A DNA stretch of 64,000 bases from Pedobacter panaciterrae. GTDB lineage: Bacteria; Bacteroidota; Bacteroidia; Sphingobacteriales; Sphingobacteriaceae. The notes beneath the pieces are model-generated. The model did not search any database. It saw only the letters and a list, made by a program, of their open reading frames with translations, and was not told the DNA's origin. Position numbers and translations under genes: made by a program. Where the stretch lies: assembly GCF_013204795.1 (NCBI RefSeq), contig NZ_JABMKW010000017.1, forward strand, positions 62,001 to 126,000, in the 5' to 3' direction. This document shows positions 25,672-33,694 of this stretch, in pieces. How positions within the stretch are numbered: the stretch's first letter is position 1; each line of letters begins with the position of its first letter.

Positions 25672-27306
25672 TTACCAACCTTTATTTTGTGGTAAGAGGT
25701 TCTTATTTCTGTCTATTACAGATTGAGGAACCGGCCATATATAATTTTTGTTTGCGTTAAATACTCTGTCCTGAGCTTTAAACATAGGTTTCGTCCAATC
25801 GCCTACAGGATCAGCAACATTACTGTTAATCCCGTAAGCAGGTTTGCTTAATACCAATTCGGCAGTTTTCCATCTAAGCAGGTCAAAGTACCTTTTGTGT
25901 TCTGCTACGAATTCATGGCGACGTTCTTCCCTGATCGCATCCCTCATTTTAGCCTGATCGCCAAGCAATGCATCCACACCGGGAAGCCCTGCTCTTGCCC
26001 TCACCTTATTCATTGCCCAGGTAATTTTGGTATTTCCCGGATCTGATTCATTCAATGCTTCAGCAAGTATTAGCAATGTTTCAGAATAGCGATAGATCGG
26101 CCAGTTGGCCCAGTTCTCTCCGGGTTTAGGGTTAGTAGGGTCATTAAATTTCAAATACATATAACCGGTTAAGCCTCCTCCTTCATTGTTCATCCTTTCG
26201 GGCATATTATAAGATGGATGTGGCTGATAAGGGGTAAAGGTTCCATTTGGCCTTAATACAGGAACACCCGGAAGCATAAAAGTCATTTTTAACCTCGCAT
26301 CCCTGTTTTCATAAGGTTTGTTAACATCATAAAGTGCCGATGTTTTAATGGACTTTCCGTCTGTACATTCATAGGAATCGATCAGATCCCTGGTTGGACA
26401 AAAACTTGCCCAGCCTTCACCGGTTATACCTGTTCCGGTAGGAGAAGCCAGTACTGCCAGGAACTGGGTAAATTTATCCTGAACATATTGGTAGGCCAGG
26501 ATCACTTCTTTATTGTTATTATTGGCTTCTTTTTTAAATAATGATGAATAATCATCTTCAAGATCGTAACCCATTGTAGTTACTTCATTGGCAGATTTAG
26601 CTGCCTCTGCCCATAGAGCTGCATCGTTCTGGCCATTGTGAAACTTTTTCATACTGGCCATGTAGAGATAAATATTGGCCCTTAACATTAAGGCTGCCGC
26701 CTTTGTAATACGACCCTTATCTGCAGCTGCTCCATAAGTAGCAGGTAATCCTGCTATAGCAGTCTCTACATTTTGCAGTGCATAATCCAGGACTTCTTGT
26801 TTAGGGCTACGCGATAAATTCGACTCTTCAAGTGTAACCGGTTTTTCCTTAATCAAGGGCAAATCTCCAAACAGCTGGGCCATACGAAAATACCTCATTG
26901 CCAAAATGAACCTGGCTTCGGCATCAAATCTCCTTTTAAGATTTGCATCTATGGTCATGGTACTTAGCTTGTCAATAAAATACAAGGCCCTTCGGATTTG
27001 GTCGTAGCGCCATTCTTCAGCAATATAACCGTCAGTTGCAGAGTAGGTACCCATGCTTATGTAGCCCATTCCTCCTTCGCCCCAGGCATTGGTCATTACC
27101 GAATTGTCGCTGCTGCAATCCCGCCAGAAATCACGACTGTCCGGTAAGGTAGCATATACCGCATTAAGACCTGTTTGCGCATCATCCGCTGTCTTCCAAT
27201 ACGTAGCATCAGAGGATTGATCAAGTGGTGTAGTATCTAAAAAACCCTTTTTACAACTGCTGGCAATTAAGATCAGGGCAAGAAGGTAAATATATTTTCT
27301 TTTCAT
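25672..27306 (-). CDS. SusD/RagB family outer-membrane lipoprotein
   Basis: A 544-aa surface lipoprotein that captures substrate and closes the SusC channel as a lid. The lipobox Cys is in LIASSCKKGFLD, followed by the typical TTPLDQSSDATYWKT opening, TPR-like helices, and the RAGLPGVDALL and REERRHEFVAEHKRYFDLLR segments near the C-terminus that define the family. It lies 4 bp behind the SusC gene. Together with the GH116 enzyme it indicates uptake of a glycoside or glycolipid-derived sugar. Confidence 0.93.
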   Translation of the reverse strand: MKRKYIYLLALILIASSCKKGFLDTTPLDQSSDATYWKTADDAQTGLNAVYATLPDSRDFWRDCSSDNSVMTNAWGEGGMGYISMGTYSATDGYIAEEWRYDQIRRALYFIDKLSTMTIDANLKRRFDAEARFILAMRYFRMAQLFGDLPLIKEKPVTLEESNLSRSPKQEVLDYALQNVETAIAGLPATYGAAADKGRITKAAALMLRANIYLYMASMKKFHNGQNDAALWAEAAKSANEVTTMGYDLEDDYSSLFKKEANNNNKEVILAYQYVQDKFTQFLAVLASPTGTGITGEGWASFCPTRDLIDSYECTDGKSIKTSALYDVNKPYENRDARLKMTFMLPGVPVLRPNGTFTPYQPHPSYNMPERMNNEGGGLTGYMYLKFNDPTNPKPGENWANWPIYRYSETLLILAEALNESDPGNTKITWAMNKVRARAGLPGVDALLGDQAKMRDAIREERRHEFVAEHKRYFDLLRWKTAELVLSKPAYGINSNVADPVGDWTKPMFKAQDRVFNANKNYIWPVPQSVIDRNKNLLPQNKGW

Positions 27307-27310
27307 TTCT

Positions 27311-30300
27311 TTAAAATTTAAGGTTTAACCCGAATGATAATGTTCTTGAAAGCGGATAATATCCTCCTTCCGGATCAAAACCAGGATAGTTTGTTATGGT
27401 AGCCAGATTTTGAACAGATGTAAAAAGTCTGAGCGAATTAAGTTTTAGTTTGCTTAATACAGATTGCGACAATTGATAACCAAGTTGTATATTCTGTATT
27501 TTTAAGTAATCTGCTTTTCTTAACCAATAGCTCGAAAATTTAGTATCATTGGATGTATTTTGGATCGATAACCTTGGATAAGATGCATTGGGATTATCTG
27601 GAGTCCAGTTGTCTAAAGCAAGCGGACGGGCGTTTTGGGAAAGGAAAAAAGCCCAGCCTTCATAACCACTCATATACCTCATTCCGTTCAATGCTCCGGT
27701 TACATTTGCTGAAAGATCAAAATTCTTCCATCCAAAATTAAGGTTAGAACCAAATCGCATTACAACCTTGTCATTTAAGATCACCCTGTCTTTACCATCG
27801 ATAACATTGTCATTATTGGTGTCCTGATATTTGATATTTCCGGGAAATACATTTGGTCCCTGATTTGGGCTGTTTGCAATCTCATCAGCGTTTTGAAATA
27901 ATCCGCTAGCTTTTAACCCATAAGGCAATTGATATTGCAAGCCAACATCCGTATAAGTATCGCCAATTTGAGGGCCTTTACCGGCAAGATCAACAACTTT
28001 GTTTTTAGAGAAAGAGGTATTAAAATCAAATCCCCAATTAAAATCACCTGAATTATCCTTATAGTTTACCAGGAATTCCCAGCCTTTGCTATCCATTTTC
28101 AACAAATTGCTAAATGGCGCCGGCAACCCAAATTCGGCACTCACCGGAGGATTGTTTAAAATATTATCTCGTTTATTCATAAAGTAATCGACCGTGATCG
28201 CTATCTTCTGACCAAACAAAGTCATATCTATACCAATATCAGTTTGTTTAGACTCCTCCCAGCTTATTCCTTTGTTAACAGACACCCCATTGTATGCACC
28301 AGGAACAGTAACTCCATTAAACCCATAAATGATAGGCGAGTAGGTTAACACCTCGGCCGTTGGGTACAGGCCAACTTTCTCAGCATCTCCCAAAATCCCC
28401 CAGGATCCGCGAAACTTTAAACTGCTAACCCACGGCAGTGTAAAGAAAGATTCTTTATGAATGTTCCAGCCTGCAGAAAAAGAAGGAAAATAGCCCCATT
28501 TATGCCCCTTGGCAAAACGTGAAGAACCATCGGCACGGATATTTGCCTGCAAAAGATATTTTCCATTGTAATCATAGTTCAGTCTTCCGAAATAAGACCT
28601 GATGGCTACATCTGAAGCAGTACCGGAATTTTGCATATTGGTTGATGATCCTGTATTTAATACATCTATGTTCCCAAAAGGAAGATTATCTCTATAAGCA
28701 CTAAAGCCATTGCTATAAACATACTCTTGCGAATAACCTGCTAAAGCTTTAAATGTGTGGTTACTTAAATTATAGGCATAATCGGCCGTCGCCTGAAAAA
28801 CATTCCTGTAGTTGCTGGAAAAACTCTCAGTCAGTCCTGTTACCAGGTTTTTCCTTGCAGCTATTTCACCTTTATCATCATACAAATTGTAGGCAAGTAA
28901 CCTATCGGTAGTACGCTGATCTGTTGAAGTTCTGGCATATGAACCTTTAATATTTAAGTTTTCTATTGGGGTATAGATCAGGTCAGCTACCCCAAACAGT
29001 TCTTTATACTTTGCATTATTATAACCACCCTCATTTAAGCCGGCAATGGTATTACCTACCATAGAAGAACCTAAGCCATATTGACCCTGTGAAGTATAAA
29101 TAGGACTGATAGGTGCAGCACGGGCAGCCTGCGACTGCCATGCATCCGTTCCACCCTGAGGTTGCAGGATGTAAGTTTGAGTATATTGCAGATTTGTAGC
29201 AAGTTTAAGTTTGTTGGAGATTTTAATATTTAGATCAGGACGGAAAACATATTTGTTATAATTGTTATTTGGCAAGGTTCCATCCTGATAATCATATGAA
29301 CCGGAAACGCGATAGGTAATATTTTCGGTTCCTCCGGAAATTGCAATGTTATTGGTGTTAATAATGGTATTATTTTTATAAATCTCCTTATACCATTTGT
29401 TGTCGGAATATTTTCCCGCAGCCAGATCCTCAAGCCCTTTAGCTCCGTAAAGTGGTTGTTTACCATCATTTACGAGGGCCTGATCCCATAACTTCATATA
29501 GTCTGCAGAGCCTACAAAATCAAGCATAAACTGAGGTTTTTGTACACCAACGCTGCTGTTAACTTCAACCATAGGTTTTCCGGTTTTGTTCCCTTTTTTT
29601 GTGGTAACCAATAAAACTCCATTGGCAGCCCTGGAACCATATATAGAAGCTGATGCTGCATCCTTAAGTACAGAGATGCTCTCGATATCGTTAGGGTTTA
29701 AAGTATAAATGTTACCGGGGAAGCCATCAATCAACACCAATACACCCGAACTGCCACCAATTGTGGATGTTCCGCGGATATTCAGTGACGCACCAGATCC
29801 TACTGCTCCGGAACCTTTCGAAATATTTAATCCCGGAACCGTTCCGGCAAGTAATTCCTGAACATTGGTTACAGGTCTGGAAGTAAGTGATTTTTCAACG
29901 TTTACCACTCCCACAGCTCCTGTAAGGTCCGCTTTCTTTTGAGTACCAAAACCAACCACAACAAGTTCTCCAAGTAGTGCTGATTCTTCCTGAAGCACCA
30001 CATTCAGGTCAGAATTTTGGCCATCGGCAATGCTGATCTCTTTTGATTGTGTGGTGTAGCCAATAAAGTGCCAGGAGATTTTGTATACGCCTGGTTTTAG
30101 ATTGCCGAAAGCATAATTACCGGCTTCATCAGATGTTTTAGTAAAGCTGGCACCTTCGCCATCCAATTTAATAGTTACCCCTGCCATCGGCAGCCCTGTT
30201 TTACTTTCTGTAACTTTTCCCTTTAAAAAACCCGCAGCTACCATATAAGTAGTTCTTATTGGAATAGCGGGTTTAATGATCACTGTTTTATCTACAATGG

Positions 30301-30697
30301 TATAAGTAATGGGTTGGCCGGCGAAGCACTGCTTAAGTACTTCATCCAAAGAAGCGTTGTTGGCCACAATATTTATCCGCCGGCTTCCTGAAAGCGCCTC
30401 ATCTCCATAGAGGAACTGATAGCCACTTTGTTTCCCAATCTGCTTAAAAACCTCTTTCAGGCTTTTGTTTTTGGCCGACAAAGTGATTCTCTGCGCATTT
30501 GCAGCAATACCCATTTGAAGAAATAAGGTGACTAAGAAAACAAAGGTTAGTTTGGCGCGCATTAATATTTTCTTTGTTAATTGCTGGTTAAATACCCCAC
30601 TGATAACATCAGGAGAATATTGCTGGTGTATAAGCATAATTAGCTTATGCATCAAAAAAGTATAAAATTTCATACATTTGGTTTGGTTAGTTTTCAT
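27311..30697 (-). CDS. SusC/RagA TonB receptor with STN signalling domain
   Basis: An outer-membrane importer of about 1128 aa. It has a long N-terminal signal region (ending IAANAQ) and then an STN domain (about 45-105, ITLSAKNKSLKEVFKQIGKQ) that contacts FecR in the periplasm. A carboxypeptidase-like domain (about 150-225), a plug containing the SusC signatures (GFGTQKKADLTGAV, ASIYGSRAANGV) and the barrel follow. The ATG at 30697 (MKTNQTKC) is preferred over an upstream TTG. The gene lies between fecR (upstream) and susD (downstream), completing a cell-surface signalling uptake system. The spacer before it carries a hairpin. Confidence 0.93.
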   Translation of the reverse strand: MKTNQTKCMKFYTFLMHKLIMLIHQQYSPDVISGVFNQQLTKKILMRAKLTFVFLVTLFLQMGIAANAQRITLSAKNKSLKEVFKQIGKQSGYQFLYGDEALSGSRRINIVANNASLDEVLKQCFAGQPITYTIVDKTVIIKPAIPIRTTYMVAAGFLKGKVTESKTGLPMAGVTIKLDGEGASFTKTSDEAGNYAFGNLKPGVYKISWHFIGYTTQSKEISIADGQNSDLNVVLQEESALLGELVVVGFGTQKKADLTGAVGVVNVEKSLTSRPVTNVQELLAGTVPGLNISKGSGAVGSGASLNIRGTSTIGGSSGVLVLIDGFPGNIYTLNPNDIESISVLKDAASASIYGSRAANGVLLVTTKKGNKTGKPMVEVNSSVGVQKPQFMLDFVGSADYMKLWDQALVNDGKQPLYGAKGLEDLAAGKYSDNKWYKEIYKNNTIINTNNIAISGGTENITYRVSGSYDYQDGTLPNNNYNKYVFRPDLNIKISNKLKLATNLQYTQTYILQPQGGTDAWQSQAARAAPISPIYTSQGQYGLGSSMVGNTIAGLNEGGYNNAKYKELFGVADLIYTPIENLNIKGSYARTSTDQRTTDRLLAYNLYDDKGEIAARKNLVTGLTESFSSNYRNVFQATADYAYNLSNHTFKALAGYSQEYVYSNGFSAYRDNLPFGNIDVLNTGSSTNMQNSGTASDVAIRSYFGRLNYDYNGKYLLQANIRADGSSRFAKGHKWGYFPSFSAGWNIHKESFFTLPWVSSLKFRGSWGILGDAEKVGLYPTAEVLTYSPIIYGFNGVTVPGAYNGVSVNKGISWEESKQTDIGIDMTLFGQKIAITVDYFMNKRDNILNNPPVSAEFGLPAPFSNLLKMDSKGWEFLVNYKDNSGDFNWGFDFNTSFSKNKVVDLAGKGPQIGDTYTDVGLQYQLPYGLKASGLFQNADEIANSPNQGPNVFPGNIKYQDTNNDNVIDGKDRVILNDKVVMRFGSNLNFGWKNFDLSANVTGALNGMRYMSGYEGWAFFLSQNARPLALDNWTPDNPNASYPRLSIQNTSNDTKFSSYWLRKADYLKIQNIQLGYQLSQSVLSKLKLNSLRLFTSVQNLATITNYPGFDPEGGYYPLSRTLSFGLNLKF

Positions 30698-30784
30698 GAA
30701 CCGTTTATTCTTAGAGAATATCGAACGATTCAAATTATTTGATTTTGTTTAGTCGCAATGATCAATATGGAAACCCCTGCTTTG

Positions 30785-30809
30785 CCGGAAGTGTTATCAG
30801 CGCTTCCGG
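30785..30809 (-). promoter_or_regulatory. Hairpin in the fecR-susC spacer (locus 1)
   Basis: CCGGAAG and CTTCCGG form a perfect stem preceded on the transcript by AAAATA. A very similar element (AAAATACCGGA plus stem) sits in the other fecR-susC spacer of this window at 48884-48910, suggesting a shared processing or attenuation signal. Confidence 0.55.
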
Positions 30810-30841
30810 TATTTTAAGGTTCATTTGATGATAAGTATGGC

Positions 30842-31996
30842 TTATGGCATAACTATTATTCTCCTTTCTTTAATTTTAAAATGAACCAGATTTGTGAATT
30901 CAAGCATCTTTAATACCTGTGAGACATCTGCATAACGGGAAATAGAACCAGTAAATTCTTTCCCTGAAATGTCTCCTTTATATTCTACATCAACATTATA
31001 CCACCTGGATACCTGACGCATGATGCCTTCCAGTGGCTGACTGTTGAAAGTAAACTTATTGTTCTTCCAGGCCATAACTTCCTCAAGATCTGCTTTTGCA
31101 ACCTTCAGTTCCGAGCCCACAGCAGACTGCTCACCCGGCTTCAATATCACATTTCGTTTTCCACTTCCGGTTTGGGCCAGCACCCTAACTGATCCTTCCA
31201 GCAAAGTTGTTTTCAGGCTGCTTTCATCAGCATAGCTGTTGATGTTAAAATGAGTACCCAGCACTTCAATAACCTGCTCGCTGCTGCTTACTTTAAGTGG
31301 CATTCTTTTGTTTTTAGCTACCTCAAAATAGGCCTCGCCGGTTAAACTGACATTTCTTTCTTTACCTGTAAAACGGACAGGGAAACGTACTTTTGTTGCG
31401 GCATTTAGCCAAATGCTTGTACCATCCGGTAAGATTACCTGATATTGCCCTCCTTTTGGGGTAGTAATGGTATTGAAAGATAAATCATCGCCTAGTTTAT
31501 ATCCGCGTGTGGTACTATAAACCAGCTGTCCACTTTTTGTTTTTTTAATAATTACACCGGACTCATTTGCGAGTACCCCATCCTGTACATCATTTAATAT
31601 AATCTGCTTACCATTGCCAAGGGTTAACACCGCTTTATTTCCACCTGGATTGATGTCGATGTGCTGTTCCTGCTTTACTATTTGATTTCTATTAATAATT
31701 GGTTGAGGATAAAAATAAAATGCAAGTCCAACCACAATTATTAATGCTGCAGCAACCGCTATGGCTTTATAGAATCTAAATATTTTGTTGGGTTTAAAAG
31801 CAGGGTTAGATTGTGTAGTGTTCGATATGACCTTCCAAATTGCATTTTTAGCAAGCATAGGATCAGCATCGCCTTGCGGAAGTTTGCGATTCAAAACTTC
31901 TTCCATATAAAACCGCTCAATAAGCGCCTTTTCTTTCGAAGTACACTTTCCAGCTAAATACCGGTCTATAAGTTGTTCTACACTTTCTTTGTTCAT
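30842..31996 (-). CDS. FecR family anti-sigma/sigma regulator (locus 1)
   Basis: A 384-aa inner-membrane protein that holds its ECF sigma factor until the STN domain of the cognate SusC reports substrate. It has an N-terminal cytoplasmic sigma-binding region (about 1-70), one membrane helix (about 73-93, AVAAALIIVVGLAFYFYP) and a periplasmic FecR domain (GEAYFEVAKNKRMPLKV, TLLEGSVRVL). A C-terminal STN-like repeat (about 310-380, NSQPLEGIMRQVSRWYNVDV) follows. It lies 66 bp after the sigma gene. The order is sigma-FecR-SusC-SusD. Confidence 0.93.
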   Translation of the reverse strand: MNKESVEQLIDRYLAGKCTSKEKALIERFYMEEVLNRKLPQGDADPMLAKNAIWKVISNTTQSNPAFKPNKIFRFYKAIAVAAALIIVVGLAFYFYPQPIINRNQIVKQEQHIDINPGGNKAVLTLGNGKQIILNDVQDGVLANESGVIIKKTKSGQLVYSTTRGYKLGDDLSFNTITTPKGGQYQVILPDGTSIWLNAATKVRFPVRFTGKERNVSLTGEAYFEVAKNKRMPLKVSSSEQVIEVLGTHFNINSYADESSLKTTLLEGSVRVLAQTGSGKRNVILKPGEQSAVGSELKVAKADLEEVMAWKNNKFTFNSQPLEGIMRQVSRWYNVDVEYKGDISGKEFTGSISRYADVSQVLKMLEFTNLVHFKIKERRIIVMP

Positions 31997-32062
31997 GAGG
32001 GCATGGTCTTAATTTTAGTAAAGACACTTGCCAAAGCCCGGGGGAGTAGAAGAAAAATAAAA

Positions 32063-32653
32063 TTATTTATTTAAATACCAGGCAACCATAATCAGAAGGG
32101 TTGCGGGAACTGTAAGCCGTAATCGAAGTATCCGGATTGCATTGGCTACTTGTTTCTTAACCGTTTTATCTGAAATGCCAAGCTGGTCAGCAATTTCACG
32201 GTGCGACAGGTATTCTTTACGGCTATATTCAAAAACCTCCCTCATCTTTTTAGGGAGGTTTTTAATTTCAGCTTCTATAGCTGCAGCCAGCTCTCTCTCA
32301 CTAATCTGATCGATAACAGAATCATTATGAGTAGCGGCATATGCCCCAAGCGCCTCAATAAATTTATCACTGGTTTTACGTTTCCGAATAGTATTTAAAA
32401 CTTTATGCCTGGCAGTAATATAGAGATATCCCACCAGATTAGTCTTAAGATCCAATTCAGCCGATTTTGTCCAAAACGTAATAAAAAGATCCTGTACCAC
32501 ATCCTGAGCCTCGGCTTCATCCTTAAGCATCTTTAAACAATGCACATAAAGAATGCCCCAGTACCTGTTGTAAATTTCTGAAAATGCATTATGATCTCCG
32601 GCTTTCACAAGCTGGATCAGCTGATAATCAGAAAATTGACTATTTAGATTCAT
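32063..32653 (-). CDS. ECF RNA polymerase sigma-70 factor, FecI-like (locus 1)
   Basis: A 196-aa extracytoplasmic-function sigma factor. Region 2 (about 10-85, DEAEAQDVVQDLFITFW) and region 4 (about 125-180, REIADQLGISDKTVKKQV) are clear. A short hydrophobic C-terminus (PATLLIMVAWYLNK) is common in Bacteroidota members. Controlled by the adjacent FecR, it should transcribe the SusCD-GH116 genes when substrate binds. Confidence 0.93.
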   Translation of the reverse strand: MNLNSQFSDYQLIQLVKAGDHNAFSEIYNRYWGILYVHCLKMLKDEAEAQDVVQDLFITFWTKSAELDLKTNLVGYLYITARHKVLNTIRKRKTSDKFIEALGAYAATHNDSVIDQISERELAAAIEAEIKNLPKKMREVFEYSRKEYLSHREIADQLGISDKTVKKQVANAIRILRLRLTVPATLLIMVAWYLNK

Positions 32654-32737
32654 GGAAGCACCCCCTATTTGGCTCTATTTGATTAAAGATAAATACTTTA
32701 CATGATAGAATTTAAAATATGCCAAAATCGCTTAATA

Positions 32738-32983
32738 CTATGGCAATTTCATTTCGTTTTCTGTACAACGCCAGCCGCCTTTACCATCGCCATGCTTGCT
32801 GAATGCAAAACGCATCAATAATCCATTTGCTGCAATGAACAATATAATTGCCAGTATGGCGGCAACTTTTGTTAGTGAAACAAGGGTTGGATTTTTAGAA
32901 AACCCACCAAAAATATAACCGATGATAAATACCATACAAACACCAAAAAGTATTCGTATGAACATGATAATTGCGAATCCCAT
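32738..32983 (-). CDS. Small two-helix membrane protein
   Basis: An 81-aa protein with membrane helices at about 5-27 and 37-58 and a short hydrophilic tail containing HGDGKGGW. I do not recognise a family. It begins 25 bp after the TPR protein gene and ends the operon that starts with the LytS-type kinase. It may modulate or anchor that signalling unit, but there is no direct evidence for a role. Confidence 0.65.
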   Translation of the reverse strand: MGFAIIMFIRILFGVCMVFIIGYIFGGFSKNPTLVSLTKVAAILAIILFIAANGLLMRFAFSKHGDGKGGWRCTENEMKLP

Positions 32984-33008
32984 GATCTTAAATTTTAATT
33001 GTTAATGA

Positions 33009-33665
33009 TTATTTGTTTTTACCTAATAATTCCTGGTTCTCTGTTTTACCCCAGTGTGGTTGAATACTTGATTGCTCCTTCTGAAGCAAGGCAAGGCTTC
33101 TGGTTGCCAACTGCTTGCCAGCCTCTTTATCGCCTCCCCACATTTTTGGGGTCTTATACATTTCCCAGGCTTTTACATAGATTGCTCTGGGGTTTTCAGG
33201 ATTGAGTTCCTGTGCTTTTACACGGTATTGCTGAGAAAGGACTCCGTATTTTCTTCCATATGTCATTGGGTTGATGAACACCTTTGTACGGTAGACCATA
33301 CTGAGCACGGTATACAGCTCTGAAAGCTCCTTTTTTTGCTTTACGGTATCGAGCAGTGATTTGGCCATTTGCACCTGCTCTTCTCCGCGGTTGCTAAAAG
33401 GCTCTATACTTTCGCCATCGTCCTGATTGATGAAACCTACTTTCGCATTGCAAAATGCGGCATAATAATAGGGCAGCCAATCTTTTTTCTGCTGGGCTGC
33501 AATCTGTAAAAATTCTTTCTCCAGCAGTTCAAAATCTTTGGCCTTAGTTGCCTGATCTAATTTAGTTACCGCATTTTGTAATGCATTTGGTTTTCCTTGT
33601 TCCTGTGCCGCTGAAGTAAAATAGAATGATACCAGGGCCAGAATAGCTAATACTAACTTTTTCAT
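33009..33665 (-). CDS. Secreted TPR-like protein
   Basis: A 218-aa protein with a Sec signal (1-20, ending TSAAQ) and helical repeats resembling TPR (KDWLPYYYAAFCNAKVG, LNPENPRAIYVKAWEMY). Bacteroidota commonly encode such a protein right behind a TonB receptor, and here the gap is 29 bp. It is probably a periplasmic accessory of the receptor. No enzymatic motif is seen. Confidence 0.75.
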   Translation of the reverse strand: MKKLVLAILALVSFYFTSAAQEQGKPNALQNAVTKLDQATKAKDFELLEKEFLQIAAQQKKDWLPYYYAAFCNAKVGFINQDDGESIEPFSNRGEEQVQMAKSLLDTVKQKKELSELYTVLSMVYRTKVFINPMTYGRKYGVLSQQYRVKAQELNPENPRAIYVKAWEMYKTPKMWGGDKEAGKQLATRSLALLQKEQSSIQPHWGKTENQELLGKNK

Positions 33666-33694
33666 GTTATTGATTTTTAATGGTTAAAAAATAT

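Noticed and set aside
30698..30733. An upstream TTG start for the first SusC
   Set aside because: The ATG at 30697 gives a normal signal region, and the upstream start adds a short stretch with no supporting ribosome site.
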